A stretch of DNA of 64,000 nt from Macrostomum hystrix (Eukaryota; Platyhelminthes; Macrostomidae), in the NCBI GenBank assembly GCA_950097015.1, contig CATNEN010000037.1, forward strand, positions 1,674,001 through 1,738,000, read 5' to 3'. Every line of letters begins with the position of its first letter. The first letter of the stretch is position 1. The notes under the pieces were generated by a model, which was not told the origin of the DNA, did no database searches, and saw only the letters and a program-made list of their open reading frames with translations. Below are positions 22,201 through 49,924 of the stretch, in pieces. The translations under genes were made by a program, and so were the position numbers.

Positions 22201-24183
22201 TCCCCTAACCACCTGTCTCTCTTCCCCTAACCACCTGTCTCTCTTCCCTTAACCACCTGTCTCTCTTCCCCTAAGCACCTGTCTCTCTTCCCCTAACCAC
22301 CTGTCTCTCTTCCCTTAACCACCTGTCTCTCTTCCCCTAACCACCTGTCTCGCTTCCCCTAACCACCTGTCTCTCTTCCCCTAACCACCTGTCTCTCTTC
22401 CTCTTACCACCTGTCTCTCTTCCCCTAACCACCTGTCTCTCTTCCCCTAACCACCTGTCTCTCTTCCCCTAACCACCTGTCTCTCTTCCCCTAACCACCT
22501 GTCTCTCTTCCCCTAAGCACCTGTCTCTCTTCCCCTAACCACCTGTCTCACTTCCCTTAACCACCTGTCTCTCTTCCCCTAACCACCTGTCTCGCTTCCC
22601 CTAACCACCTGTCTCGCTTCCCCTAACCACCTGTCTCGCTTCCCCTTACCACCTGTCTCGCTTCCCCTAACCACCTGTCTCTCTTCCCTTAACCACCTGT
22701 CTCTCTTCCCCTAACCACCTGTCTCTCTTCCCCTAACCACCTGTCTCGCTTCCCCTAACCACCTGTCGCTCTTCCCTTAACCACCTGTCTCTCTTCCCTT
22801 AACCACCTGTCTCTCTTCCCTTAACCACCTGTCTCTCTTCCCCTAACCACCTGTCTCGCTTCCCTTAACCACCTGTCTTTCTTCCCCTAACCACCTGTCT
22901 CTCTTCCCCTAACCACCTGTCTCTCTTCCCCTACCTGTCTCTCTTCCCCTACCTGTCTCTCTTCCCCTAACCACCTGTCTCTCTTCCCCTAACCACCTGT
23001 CTCTCTTCCCTTAACCACCTGTCTCTCTTCCTCTAACCACCTGTCTCTCTTCCCCTAACCACCTGTCTCTCTTCCCCTACCTGTCTCTCTTCCCCTACCT
23101 GTCTCTCTTCCCCTACATGCCTCTCTTACCCGACCTGTCTCTCTTTCCCTACCTATCTCTTCCCCCACCTGTCTCTTCCCCTAGACACAGGTAATTCAAA
23201 GCTGCAACTCACGCATTCGTGCTTTAATCTGTCTTCGCAGCTCCTTAGTGGGATCCAGCCAGTGTCGAATGCCATGAAAGTCTGTGAATTGCAGTGCAAA
23301 ATAGTCGTGCTCGCATTGAAAGTCTAATTCTTTGTAGACCCGCTCATATAGCTCGCGGCCAAGGCAGGTTTTCTGGTTAAAAAAAATGAGTAAAAAGCTG
23401 CAGCAACAACACCTTCTAGCATTTTATTGTCTGCCAATAATTAGTAAAAACAATAATGAAATATACTTTAATACTTTGTCAAAAACATTAAGTAAAGTCA
23501 CTCTTACTTTTTAAATACTTTTGTTGTGATAGGCCTAATATGTAATATTCTACTTGTATCCATCCATATCAATATAAATATACATAAACAAAACCATGAT
23601 GTCTAAAAATACAGGAACCAAATTTATAAGAAATATACAAATAAAAGCAAAACAACAGAAAAACTTATGTTAAAAAGCATGGTTATAAATAGATTTTATT
23701 GAGTTAATTATAAATGATACATATATTTATGTATCTTTATCTATATATACATTTATCTATATAATTGTTAATATTCATTCTTTACTTCATTGGCTGAATT
23801 AATTTCTAGGAAAATACTATCTAAGCCTAGCAAATGAGACAAAAGGATTTAGCAAAATGGTATATTCATGTAGCAACTACTTAAAAACTAGTGTACTTGA
23901 AGGCCTTCTTTCTTTTGTATTCTAATTTCCTGCACAGTTTTTCTAATCAAAGCACTTTTGAAGTCGAAAAAATATTAGAAAAGCTAGACTTTGAAAAATC
24001 TAATAACAGCTGCCAATTTTGACTCCAACCAGCAAACTAAAACTTAAAAAATGTACTTACAGGCAAGTATATCGTTGTCTTCTGATCATTAAGACACTGA
24101 ACAATACAATAAATTCCACTCTTTTTTAGGTTCGTCGAATCAGGTGACTTGCGTAACCCAAAAATTCTGCGTAGCGTATTCAT
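10212..24183 (-). CDS. EPB41L5: FERM-domain protein of the EPB41L5/Yurt (band 4.1-like) group, complete, 15 exons
   Basis: Minus-strand exons: 24183-24061, 23372-23213, 21710-21629, 21390-21290, 20571-20445, 20347-20254, 18857-18769, 18666-18597, 18245-17869, 16196-16093, 15997-15886, 15091-14900, 14180-14129, 13812-13417, 10427-10212. Every junction is GT-AG and phase-matched; the product is about 764 aa from ATG to TAA. Residues about 25-320 form a FERM domain, with hallmarks such as [45 protein letters not shown] and [22 protein letters not shown]-adjacent segment with FERRPS (about 362) follows, the signature of EPB41L5/EPB41L4. The tail is disordered: polyQ in exon 10, polySer in exon 12, and a class-I PDZ ligand STIL at the end. 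Family members sit at the lateral membrane and bind Crumbs-type tails. The Ser-rich exon 12 is also open in an Ala-rich frame; splice phase selects the Ser frame. Length is close to vertebrate EPB41L5 (about 730 aa). Confidence 0.92.
10540..10675 (-). mobile_element. tRNA-derived SINE (family A) fragment
   Basis: On the minus strand it has a tRNA-like B-box, GGGGGTTCGATTCCC, followed by a shared body containing the CAGCTGGGTGA phrase. It lies in intron 14 of the EPB41L5-like gene. Confidence 0.7.
10955..11170 (+). mobile_element. tRNA-derived SINE (family A)
   Basis: Starts with an A-box-like TGGTTAGAACA, then a B-box-like GGAGTTCGAGTC. The family-A body follows: AAAATGGGTACCAG and CCCAGTCCACGGACCGAA, the latter a variant of the conserved CAGTCCATGGACTGAAC. 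It is diverged from the other copies. Confidence 0.7.
11395..13210. repeat. 25-bp G-rich minisatellite in EPB41L5-like intron 14
   Basis: About 72 units of roughly 25 bp built from TTCTCTGCTGC, then TTGGGGGAC or AGGGGGGAC, then ATTGG. Left units are mostly the TTGGGG type and right units mostly the AGGGGG type. A block of roughly 300 bp near 12140-12440 recurs almost unchanged near 12430-12740. Runs of 5-7 G occur in every unit. Open frames on both strands are repeat artefacts. Confidence 0.96.
14215..14262. repeat. AGT/GTA trinucleotide-rich tract
   Basis: An irregular GTA/TTAGTA simple-sequence run in EPB41L5-like intron 12; a similar AGTAGTGGTACTAG-rich tract follows at about 14610-14670. 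Confidence 0.6.
14320..14455 (+). mobile_element. Fragment of MITE-like family M
   Basis: Contains GTGAAAGTCCACTATATGGA, AAAAATTTTCT and GAACTGACTTTCAAAG, which match the bodies of the related elements at about 58870 and 62684. The terminal segment is not clear here, so this is a partial, older copy inside EPB41L5-like intron 12. Confidence 0.55.
14456..14590 (-). mobile_element. tRNA-derived SINE head
   Basis: The minus strand reads as a tRNA-like promoter: A-box TAGCCTAGCGGTTAGAGC, then B-box GGTGGTTCGATTCC, followed by a shortened body. It is the best-preserved tRNA head in this gene. There is no acceptor stem pairing to make it a functional tRNA gene. Confidence 0.7.
15262..15520 (+). 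mobile_element. tRNA-derived SINE (family A), near full body
   Basis: B-box GGGGGTTCGATTCC, then the body TTTAGCAAGACACTGCATTG, TTCACCTAGCTGGTAAATGG, the conserved CAGTCCATGGACTGAACAGC, and the 3' part CAATTAGGGCAGGTGTAATC. It sits in EPB41L5-like intron 11 and splits a minisatellite: related units lie on both sides. Confidence 0.8.
15535..15800. repeat. 18-23-bp minisatellite in EPB41L5-like intron 11
   Basis: Units made of GTACATCCGAAATCACCCTA plus AAT, with a shortened TCACTCAAAT version in the middle. Decayed units occur left of the neighbouring SINE (about 15175-15250). Similar TGTACACC-GAA phrases occur at 16615-16760 in intron 9, so the sequence was present in two introns. Confidence 0.85.
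16970..17840. repeat. 20-bp minisatellite in EPB41L5-like intron 9
   Basis: About 40 units of GATTAGTAGAATGGCAGATA, well conserved on the right and decayed on the left. It begins about 28 nt inside the intron from the donor at 17868. On the sense strand each unit reads CTACTAATC, close to a branchpoint consensus. Confidence 0.94.
18330..18510. repeat. 18-bp purine-rich minisatellite in EPB41L5-like intron 8
   Basis: About ten copies of CAGGGGAGTCAGGTGAGG and variants. On the sense strand this is a CCTGACTCCCCTGCCTC pyrimidine tract just upstream of the acceptor of exon 9. Confidence 0.9.
19245..20110. repeat. 20-bp minisatellite in EPB41L5-like intron 6
   Basis: Units of TTGACTCACTGACTCATTCG. 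In the middle a second unit type with TTGTGTCAATTACACATTAG alternates in a higher-order pattern. Sense-strand units carry CAGTGAGTCA, a 5' splice-site-like string. Confidence 0.95.
20590..21289. repeat. 23-bp minisatellite forming EPB41L5-like intron 4
   Basis: About 30 units of roughly 23 bp: CATGACTCAACTGACTCACC plus CAG, with a second type carrying ACTAAACGGACTCAACC. The array runs from the donor of exon 4 (GT at 21289-21288) to about 20 nt before the acceptor of exon 5, so the 718-nt intron is essentially all array. The first unit contains the real donor. Confidence 0.95.
21860..23190. repeat. 22-bp pyrimidine-rich minisatellite in EPB41L5-like intron 2
   Basis: About 60 units of ACCTGTCTCTCTTCCCCTAA plus CC, with shorter 13-14-bp units lacking TAACC near 22920 and 23080-23110. 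The purine-rich strand is the sense strand, where each unit reads CAGGTGGTTAGGGG. Confidence 0.96.
23373..24060. other. AT-rich EPB41L5-like intron 1
   Basis: Intron between exons 24183-24061 and 23372-23213, AT-rich and with no array or recognisable element. It is one of the few long introns in this gene without a minisatellite. Confidence 0.6.
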
Positions 24184-25595
24184 ACCTACTTTGGATACTT
24201 TCAAAGAATGGATTTAACGTGAAAAGTATATTTTTCAGCGTCACCAACAGTTGAATTGAGCTTTGGATCAAATCATTTTATAAGAGACCAGCGAGGCTAG
24301 CGCTTTAGGGCTCAAAATGTGATTTTCAGATTTTAACATGAACCACGTTGAACACTTACTGTTAAATCAGAACAAACAAACTGTAAATTATTCACACTGC
24401 TTCCAGGGGAGTTAAATACGCGCGAAGTTTTGTAAGAACTGTGAATTCATTTCTTCCCAATTTATAGATCTGAAACTGTCAGAAAATGATATGCTCTAAG
24501 GTTAGCACAAAAGTACTATTAAAAGTACATACTTAAAGTGTGGATCGTTTCTTGTTTTAATACGAAGCCTCAGTTTAATTATCGCGAACAAGTCGTAAAC
24601 TTACAAATTGAAAACAGTGACCACTAGAAGAAGACGGTTAACTTCTGACATCTACTTCTAAAGGTCCTTGATTGTAAATCTATGGAATATCCTTCGCTAT
24701 GGTCTACAAAGACGATGTGAATATCACAAAAATTACTACCCGTGATACATAGCTAGAATTTTTGGCTTCAGCAAAATTTTTGATGGATTCGGTAGTTTAT
24801 TGATAGATTTGTTGTATTTTTTGTACAAATGCGTGAAAAAAAACACATGGACGACGCTAAATCATAACACACGCTATATTAGTATGAATAGCTTTATAAC
24901 CGCGCGTCTTAAGTGAAAATTGTACGCGTGTAATGTCGTGTACTTCTTCAGCTTCGTAAAACCAAAACACGTAAATGTACGCAACAGTTACACGCGTTTT
25001 ACGCACACGGGACAGCATAGGAATAATCCGCGGAAGTACATTCGTGAGTATTATTTTTTATATTTTTCCTTTCAGTAATAATTAATTATCACAAGAATTT
25101 ATCATGTTAAATGTGCACTGAAAATTTACAAGATCTGGTTAAGTTTGCCCCTTCGATTCTTTCCATCGGACACACCCTTCTAACTTCTGTTATTGAAGGT
25201 ATATAAGACTGAATGTTAATAGGAATGAGTTTCGTACTGGTAAAACGCGCATATTGTCCGATTTTTTGCGTTATAAAATCTTGATGCAAGGGCGAAAATA
25301 GAAGTCAACTAGCTTTTTCGTCAATAATAGCCTTTATCGGAAAAAAGTGCCACGATCTCTAAATATGAGGTAAGTGTTTGGTGTAAACGATGATATTTAA
25401 ACTACGAGCGTATTAGGATTTAGGATTTTCCTAACAGACGCATAAAAAATAGACAAGCAATATAGTTATTCGATTACCGTGCAGTAAGTAGAATAGATTC
25501 GAAAGCAAACAGTTGAATGCTAACAAAAATGTTAAAAGTTATAGAGGTTAGCTTTGAATTCTGAGGTTCTAATTGAGTAATACGGTATCGTGCTT
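24184..25595. other. 5' flank of EPB41L5-like gene
   Basis: Intergenic region between the EPB41L5-like start codon and the 3' end of the protocadherin gene. It should contain the EPB41L5-like promoter and 5' UTR. GTACGCGTGTAA at about 24922 and TTACACGCGTTTTACGC at about 24990 form an imperfect inverted pair in a CpG-containing patch. I cannot place a start site. Confidence 0.35.
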
Positions 25596-25601
25596 TTTAT
25601 T
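25596..25601 (-). terminator. Polyadenylation signal of the protocadherin gene
   Basis: AATAAA on the minus strand, about 95 nt downstream of the protocadherin TGA stop at 25698-25696. Position and sequence fit a short 3' UTR. Confidence 0.65.
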
Positions 25602-25695
25602 GTCTGCGTTGAGCTCAAAATAATGAAATTTTAGAATAGCAGTCTGGCACCTATTTCTACCAAAAATGGAGTTAACATCAGTTTCATATGCTGGC

Positions 25696-39110
<13,415 letters not shown>

Positions 39111-39122
39111 GATTGAGTCCGT

Positions 39123-39130
39123 CTGTATGA
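39123..39130 (-). other. Possible acceptor in front of protocadherin exon 1
   Basis: Sense CAATCATACAG precedes ACGGACTCAATC and the ATG at 39110. A donor-like CGCATAG|GTGAGAAC at 40109/40108 could supply an upstream untranslated exon, with the arrays at 39295 and 39690 inside the intron. This is inference only. Confidence 0.35.
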
Positions 39131-39294
39131 TTGAGTGCGTATGGTTTTAAAACTGAATTATCATGATTAGCTCTCAATTGTCAAACGATTTTCCATGATA
39201 TTCTAGACCATTTTTTCACATTTCCTAAAGTCATCTTTTACTTTCTAAAGCATGATTTCTAAAGCATTTTACCTTCTGTCTAAAACATTCCCCA

Positions 39295-39555
39295 CCTGTT
39301 TAACCAATTCCCCAACTGTCTAACCAATTCCTCACCTGTTTAACAAAATCCCAACCTGTCTATCCAATTCCCCAACTGTCTAACCAATTCCCCAACTGTC
39401 TAACCAATTCCTCACCTGTTTAACAAAATCCCAACCTGTCTATCCAATTCCCCAACTGTCTAACCAATTCCCCAACTGTCTAACCAATTCCCCAACTGTC
39501 TAACCAATTCCCCAACTGTCTAACCAATTCCCCAACTGTCTAACCAATTCCCCAC
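39295..39555. repeat. 20-bp minisatellite upstream of protocadherin exon 1
   Basis: About 13 units of CAATTCCCCAACTGTCTAAC with some TCACCTGTTTAACAAAATCC variants. The core CTGTCTAACCAAT is the reverse complement of the core of the 3.4-kb array on the other side of exon 1. Confidence 0.93.
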
Positions 39556-39689
39556 CTCAGCCTGTACACTGCAACGCTTGCAGAAATCTTAGGTTCTTGC
39601 CACAGTCATTATGCGGAAATCCTCGATTGATTAAGCAAACTGATTTCTGGGGAAAAATATCACACATTTTTACAAAATTTAGGCGTTTA

Positions 39690-40050
39690 TAGAGGGGTTG
39701 TGGTTGTGGAGGGGGGCTGTCGATTGGGAGGTTGTGGATTGGGAGATTGTCTGTTGGGGAGGTTGTCGATTGGGGAGGTTGTTGATTCGGGAAGTTTGTC
39801 GGTTGGGGAGGTTGTCGGTTGTGGAGGTTTTCGATTCGGGAAATTAGTCGATTGGGGAGGTTGTCGATTAGGGAAATTAGTCGATTGGGGAGGTTGTCGA
39901 TTAGGGAAATTAGTCGATTGGGGAGGTTTTCTATTATGGAGGTTGCCGATTCGGGAAGTTTGTCGGTTGGGGAGGTTGTCGGTTGGGGAGGTTTTCGGTT
40001 GGGGAGGTTGTCGGTTGGGGAGGTTTTCGGTTGGGGAGGTTGTCCATTAC
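39690..40050. repeat. G/T-rich 16-18-bp minisatellite
   Basis: Irregular units of GGTTGGGGAGGTTGTC, GATTAGGGAAATTAGTC and GATTCGGGAAGTTTGTC upstream of the protocadherin start. Confidence 0.88.
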
Positions 40051-40109
40051 AGAGGTTCTGGATTGTGTCAGGTATATTTGAAAGTAGTTGCTTAATAGAT
40101 GTTCTCACC

Positions 40110-40725
40110 TATGCGGAGCACATTTAATTCCGCTTGTGTTATAATTTCTCGCACAGACAGCCTAAAGCAGCCCAAAGCAAGTGTTTTGTTTAACATTTAA
40201 TTAAAACAAGCCCAAGACTTGACCGTCTCTGGCAACTTAGTCGCTGACAATCTGAATAATGTACTGCGTAAAAGTACACGCTAAGCGGTAGGTTTCATAC
40301 GAGCTACAAATGACGCATATTTGAATGTATAATCTGAGGTTAAAATGATCTTTAGTTAGCTTCTGACACTTGCAAGATTTTTTTTTTAATTACCTTAGTT
40401 ACTAGGGAAATGGAGTGATTAGAAAAGCGTATTTATTTTGACCTCGCTAACTAATAGCGGTCCGTGATTTTAACACACATAAAGTAGACCTATAAGGGGG
40501 GAATTAGGGGGATGTTGCGACTGTGGGATTAAACGATAGATAATCTTCGTTAAGCCTTAGCGATGGGAAAAATCCGCGGGAAAAAAGTAAAAAAGCTTTT
40601 ATATTACTGCCGAAATTAATAAAATTAGAGACATGAAAGCACAGATAACAAACCAAAATGATGTTGGAATTGTATCCAAAAATATTGCTCCACATGGGGG
40701 TGTCCTTGCAGAACACTGACAGCAA

Positions 40726-40769
<44 letters not shown>

Positions 40770-41150
40770 GATTCAGTGCTAAACTGCATGGAAAGTCCAG
40801 GCTTTAAAACAATTTAGCTGACGCCGAGCAAAACTGAAGGGAACCAGGCACTAAGGAAATGCGTCAAATTCGACTTTGTTTTCTCATAGTCGGTGCATTG
40901 CTCGGGGTTGTCTTCTGCAACAGAGCATTGCCGACTAGCTTTCTTCGATTTGACTCCAACCGAGCTGAGGAAGTATGGGTTGAATTTCTTAGAATTTAGT
41001 TGCACTTATGCAAATTAGTTTCCTGTTGCCAACTTTTGAAAACTGGTTTTCTATTACACCAGAAATATTAATTAATTATAGATGACATCACAAGAAATTT
41101 ACACTTTGGTATGCAAGCTTCTCACACAGGCGATCCAAGTGAAGCGGAAA
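40110..41150. other. Upstream region of the protocadherin gene, with a GT microsatellite
   Basis: Mostly unique sequence with a TG/GT run at about 40728-40764. No coding exon is supported. A 5' UTR exon ending at 40109 is possible. Confidence 0.4.
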
Positions 41151-41176
41151 CCGCTACTGTGCCAGATTATACTCAC

Positions 41177-41345
41177 CAGTTGGCTCCGAGCTGCAGACCT
41201 CTGCACAACCGGCTGTAGTTAGGCAAACCGAGCTTCTTAGCTGATCCGACTGCGCGTGCGGGAGCAGATACGTCCTGCCTTGATTTACTTTTAAAGGCAC
41301 CGCAGCCAGGCCACCACCCCGCGCACACAGATCGCTAGCCAATGG
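41177..41345 (-). promoter_or_regulatory. Candidate promoter-proximal/first exon of protocadherin
   Basis: A GC-rich patch (compare the AT-rich neighbourhood) that ends, on the minus strand, in a good donor ACTG|GTGAGTATAA at 41177/41176. It is open in one frame but connects to no coding exon in phase, so an untranslated first exon is the simplest reading. Weak evidence. Confidence 0.22.
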
Positions 41346-41744
41346 GAGGCGGCGAAGACGGAGCTGCTGACAGAGCTACTTGTCGGATACCTCCTGGTGA
41401 CCTCTAGATGGTATTCTATCTATCTATTAATTAGCCGGCATTTCGTGTCTTATCCAATGAGTAGTGAGATCTCAACAGTATTGAGTATATGTGATCTCAT
41501 TCCTCTTGGTCTTACCCAGTCTCAAAATGTCAGCCTAATCCGGGGAAGCCATCCAAGGTTCTTTTTTAACGAGCGGAAAATAGAAGCCATCGCTAGTTCT
41601 TAGAATCAGGCAAGGCAGTTGCTGCCCCTCTCTCAGCTGGCCGAAGCTTACAGTTTTGAAGAGAGCAGTCTGATTAAAAATGAACTAACATTTCTCCATA
41701 TTCGCGACACTTATTTTTGTACAGTTAGCCTGTCATTCACGGAG

Positions 41745-42360
41745 AGAGAGACGGAGAGGGAGATGAGAGAGACGGAGAGGGAGATGAGAGAGACAGAGAG
41801 GGAGATGAGAGATACACAGAGGAAGATGAGAGAGACGGAGAGGGAGATGAGAGAGACACAGAGGAAGATGAGAGAGACGGAGAGGGAGATGAGAGAGACG
41901 GAGAGGGAGATGAGAGAGACGGAGAGGGAGATGAGAGAGACAGAGAGGGAGATGAGAGAGACGGAGAGGGAGATGAGAGAGACAGAGAGGGAGATGAGAG
42001 AGACGGAGAGGGAGATGAGAGAGACAGAGAGGGAGATGAGAGAGACAGAGAGGGAGATGAGAGAGACACAGAGGGAGATGAGAGAGACAGAGAGGGAGAT
42101 GAGAGAGACACAGAGGGAGATGAGAGAGACAGAGAGGGAGATGAGAGAGACACAGAGGAAGATGAGAGAGACGGAGAGGGAGATGAGAGAGACACAGAGG
42201 GAGATGAGAGAGACGGAGAGGGAGATGAGAGAGACACAGAGGGAGATGAGAGAGACGGAGAGGGAGATGAGAGAGACACAGAGGGAGATGAGAGAGACGG
42301 AGAGGGAGATGAGAGAGACACAGAGGAAGATGAGAGAGACGGAGAGGGAGATGATGACGG
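41745..42360. repeat. 21-bp purine-strand minisatellite
   Basis: About 29 units made of GAGAGACGGAGAGGGAGATG plus A, with ACAGAGAGG and ACACAGAGG variants. Purines make up nearly all of the plus strand over 600 bp. The 7-codon period keeps frames open on both strands, giving false Glu/Arg-rich and Ser/Leu-rich proteins. Confidence 0.95.
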
Positions 42361-42748
42361 AGGCTGAGAATATCAGTGTCAGTACTCTAAGTGTCAATCA
42401 TCAGTTAGAAGGAATAATCAATGACTTTCACCGTCAACCGATATATCCGTATTGACACGAATCAAGTCCGATTGAAAGAGCTCTGTATATTTTGCGCAAT
42501 CGATCACATCAGTTTGTTATTGGAGCACTATTGCTCTGAAAGTACTCATAATAAATGATCACAGAGAAAAAAGAATGAGTGTGTACTCTGACAAACAGAA
42601 TTGTTCACAGGCCAGCAACTTAGCATTTGCAGATCATTTAGCAACAATTGAAAGAACAAATGACTGGCCAAAATGATTGCGTCAAGTGATATCAAGTCAA
42701 AACTAGCAGCAGAATAATATCAGGTTTATACTTGTAAGTATTGTTGGT
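42361..42748. other. 3' flank of the NDR kinase gene
   Basis: AT-rich unique sequence below the kinase stop codon, presumably 3' UTR. I find no minus-strand AATAAA near the stop. Confidence 0.35.
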
Positions 42749-46053
<3,305 letters not shown>

Positions 46054-46084
46054 CTGAGTTTTGAGATGTCGGTCGGGCAAAGTC

Positions 46085-48625
46085 AATGATTGGGAGTTCC
46101 ACTGATTGGGAACTCGACTGATTGAGAACTCGACTGATTGGGAAGTCGACTGATTGGGAACTCGACTGATTGGGAACTCGACTGATTGGGAGCTCGACTG
46201 ATTAGGAACTCGACTGATTGGGAACTCGACTGATTGGGAAGTCGACTGATTGAGAACTCGACTGATTGGGAACTCGACTGATTGGGAAGTCGACTGATTG
46301 GGAACTCGACTGATTGGGAACTCGACTGATTGGGAACTCGACTGATTAGGAACTCGACTGATTGGGAACTCGACTGATTGGGAAGTCGACTGATTGGGAA
46401 CTCGACTGATTGGGAACTCGACTGATTAGGAACTCGACTGATTGGGAACTCGACTGATTGGGAAGTCGACTGATTGGGAACTCGACTGATTGGGAGCTCG
46501 ACTGATTGGGAACTCGACTGATTGGGAACTCGACTGATTGGGAAGTCGACTGATTGGGAACTCGACTGATTGGGAACTCGACTGATTGGGAAGTCGACTG
46601 ATTGGGAACTCGACTGATTGGGAACTCGACTGATTGGGAACTCGACTGATTGGGAACTCGACTGATTGGGAATTCGACTGATTGGGAACTCGACTGATTA
46701 GGAACTCGACTGATTGGGAACTCGACTAATTGGGAACTCGACTGATTAGGAACTCGACTGATTGGGAACTCGACTGATTGGGAACTCTACTGATTGGGAA
46801 CTCGACTGATTGGGAACTCGACTGATTGGGAACTCGACTGATTGGGAAGTCGACTGATTGGGAACTCGACTGATTGGGAACTCGACTGATTGGGAAGTCG
46901 ACTGATTGGGAACTCGACTGATTGGGAACTCGACTGATTGAGAACTCGACTGATTGGGAACTCGACTGATTGGGAATTCGACTGATTGGGAACTCGACTG
47001 ATTAGGAACTCGACTGATTGGGAACTCGACTAATTGGGAACTCGACTGATTAGGAACTCGACTGATTGGGAACTCGACTGATTGGGAACTCTACTGATTG
47101 GGAACTCGACTGATTAGGAACTCGACTGATTGGAAATTCGACTGATTAGGAACTCGACTGATTGGGAATTCGACTGATTGGGAACTCGACTGATTGGGAA
47201 CTCGACTGATTGGGAAGTCGACTGATTGGGAACTCGACTGATTGGGAACTCGACTGATTGGGAACTCGACTGATTGGGAACTCGACTGATTGGGAACTCG
47301 ACTGATTGGGAAGTCGACTGATTGGGAACTCTACTGATTGGGAACTCGACTGATTGGGAAGTCGACTGATTGGGAACTCGACTGATTGGGAACTCGACTG
47401 ATTGGGAACTCGACTGATTGGGAACTCGACTGATTAGGAACTCGACTGATTGGGAACTCGACTGATTGGGAACTCGACTGATTGGGAAGCCGACTGATTG
47501 GGAACTCGACTGATTCGGAACTCGACTGATTGGGAACTCGACTGATTCGGAACTCGACTGATTGGGAACTCTACTGATTGGGAACTCGACTGATTGGGAA
47601 CTCGACTGATTGGGAACTCGACTGATTGGGAAGTCGACTGATTGGGAACTCGACTGATTGGGAACTCGACTGATTGGGAACTCGACTGATTGAGAACTCG
47701 ACTGATTGGGAATTCGACTCATTAGGAACTCGACTGATTGGGAACTCGACTGATTGGGAAGTCGACTGATTAGGAACTCGACTGATTGGGAACTCGACTG
47801 ATTGGGAACTCGACTGATTGGGAGCTCGACTGATTGGGAGTTCCACTGATTGGGAACTCGACTGATTAGGAACTCGACTGATTAGGAACTCGACTGATTG
47901 GGAATTCGACTGATTGGGAACTCGACTGATTAGGAACTCGACTGATTGGGAATTCGACTGATTAGGAACTCGACTGATTGGGAACTCGACTGATTGGGAA
48001 CTCGACTGATTGGGAACTCGACTGATTAGGAACTCGACTGATTGGAAATTCGACTGATTAGGAACTCAACTGATTGGGAATTCGACTGATTGGGAACTCG
48101 ACTGATTGGGAACTCGACTGATTGGGAAGTCGACTGATTGGGAACTCGACTGATTGGGAACTCGACTGATTGGGAACTCGACTGATTGGGAAGCCGACTG
48201 ATTCGGAACTCGACTGATTAGGAACTCGACTGATTCGGAACTCGACTGATTGGGAACTCGACTGATTGGGAACTCGACTGATTGGGAATTCGACTGATTA
48301 GGAACTCGACTGATTGGGAACTCGACTGATTGGGAACTCGACTGATTGGGAACTCGACTGATTAGGAACTCGACTGATTGGAAATTCGACTGATTAGGAA
48401 CTCAACTGATTGGGAATTCGACTGATTGGGAACTCGACTGATTGGGAACTCGACTGATTGGGAAGTCGACTGATTGGGAACTCGACTGATTGGGAACTCG
48501 ACTGATTGGGAACTCGACTGATTGGGAAGCCGACTGATTCGGAACTCGACTGATTAGGAACTCGACTGATTCGGAACTCGACTGATTGGGAACTCGACTG
48601 ATTGGGAACTCGACTGATTGGGAAG
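46085..48625. repeat. 16-bp minisatellite, about 2.5 kb, upstream of NDR exon 46053
   Basis: About 158 units of CTGATTGGGAACTCGA with GGAAGTCGA, AGGAACTCGA and GGAATTCGA variants, in recurring blocks of 200-350 bp (for example 48000-48290 and 48300-48610). The array ends about 30 nt from the acceptor-like CAAAACTCAG at 46054, as intronic arrays elsewhere in the window do. Confidence 0.97.
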
Positions 48626-49540
48626 TAGTAAATCTATAATTAAGTTATTTTTTAAATAGTTCCTCAGTAATTCACAGAGCTGCCTAATAGAGAAATAAAA
48701 TTTCACGAAAGTTCAACTGCGCCTTTGCTTTGTGTCCTCCTGTAAGAGAAACTAATTCATCCTCAACAGTAAATGATGGCGCGTTGAACTCTACAGTTAT
48801 CCACTCACACAACATTAGCTCAACTCCTTGCCTCTCTGCTGCATCAGCTGCGAATGCTCAAAGCCTTATCTCGCCGAAAAAAATCCCATGGGGAATCGCG
48901 CCAAGTAGTAGAGAATTAAATGATTAAGACTGAAGAAGAGAGAAAAGTCCATTATCCCCAATCTTCCATATCTCTCTCTCCTGAAGCAGTTTGAACCGAG
49001 CTTCAAAGCAGGAGTATGTTAGAGCAAGCATTCCACCGAATTGAAAGTGTATTACGAAGTGGGCACACTTGAAATTAAAATATAATAAAATTGGTTGCCA
49101 TATTAATCTTAGAGATGGGCAGGGTTTAAGATTGGCTTGTTAAACGCACTCTGCCTGCAGGCTCTGAGTAAGGCAGGGCTCTAAGCCATTCATCGCATGC
49201 GTCCTATCGACCACTGGCTGCTCAGTGTGTACTTTTGAGCTGCGGCCAACAAGGTATTAATCTGCGCTAAAATATGAGAGGCAGCCGTGTGTGACACGAT
49301 TGAAAATAAAAATATGCGAGAGGAGAAACTTAAGATGAAGTATTTTTAATCAAGCGCCAGCGATTCTCGTCAGGGCTTCGTGTGCCAATTGATTTTTCTA
49401 GTGTACGCTGAGCAAAAGGAGAGGTGGAACACTGCAAGCTTGTTTCGATCAATGTTGGGTCAGTTTATTTATTGTGCTCTAGTCGGCATCATTGAGTGAA
49501 ATTTGATTAAAGTCACTCTAGAGCAAGGGTACGTACAGGG
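48626..49540. other. Intergenic or long 5' intron of NDR; no gene seen
   Basis: Unique, moderately AT-rich sequence. A 65-codon frame at 48730-48927 lacks support. I see no RNA gene and no array. Confidence 0.4.
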
Positions 49541-49915
49541 GGGTCGGTGGCAGAGCGGTTAACGCGTTTGCCTCTCGCACCACGGTCCCTAAGTTCGATT
49601 CCACGGCGAGGCCACATTCATTTGGGGCGCAGCCGCGGAGAGAAGGCTTGGGGGCTTGTCGTGCAATTTACGCCCTTGTGGGCCAACCTCCAAGGCACAG
49701 TGAAATGTACACTGCCTGACGATGAGAAAGTCAGGGCAGATGTACACACCTGTGTGAGCGTGTGCCTGCGTACAGTATCTGTTTGCGTGTGTGCTCAGGA
49801 GTCAGCGAAATGGGCAGAATTGCATCCTCGCTGGCTGCGGGTCTAGTGTCACTAAATGATGTGCCACTGCCCGCAGCCCTTCTGCAGTTATTATTATTAT
49901 TATTATTATTATTAT
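49541..49915 (+). mobile_element. SINE family B, full length with TTA tail
   Basis: Starts GGTCGGTGGCAGAGCGGTTA (A-box), with B-box AAGTTCGATTCCACGGCG, the family body GGCCACATTCATTTGGGGCG and GGCTTGTCGTGCAATTTACG, and CACTGCCTGACGATGAGAAA. It ends with about nine TTA repeats at 49887-49915. This is the reference copy for family B in the window. Confidence 0.88.
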
Positions 49916-49924
49916 GGATACGCA

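Noticed and set aside
41619-42455. 278-codon Glu/Arg/Met-rich frame and its Ser/Leu-rich antisense
   Set aside because: A 21-bp array with a 7-codon period; no domain, no splice sites and no conserved flank.
47114-47846. Minus-strand frames of SVEFPISRVPNQS repeats
   Set aside because: Produced by a 16-bp array whose three-unit period (48 bp) stays in frame; the frame breaks wherever a stop-making unit variant occurs.
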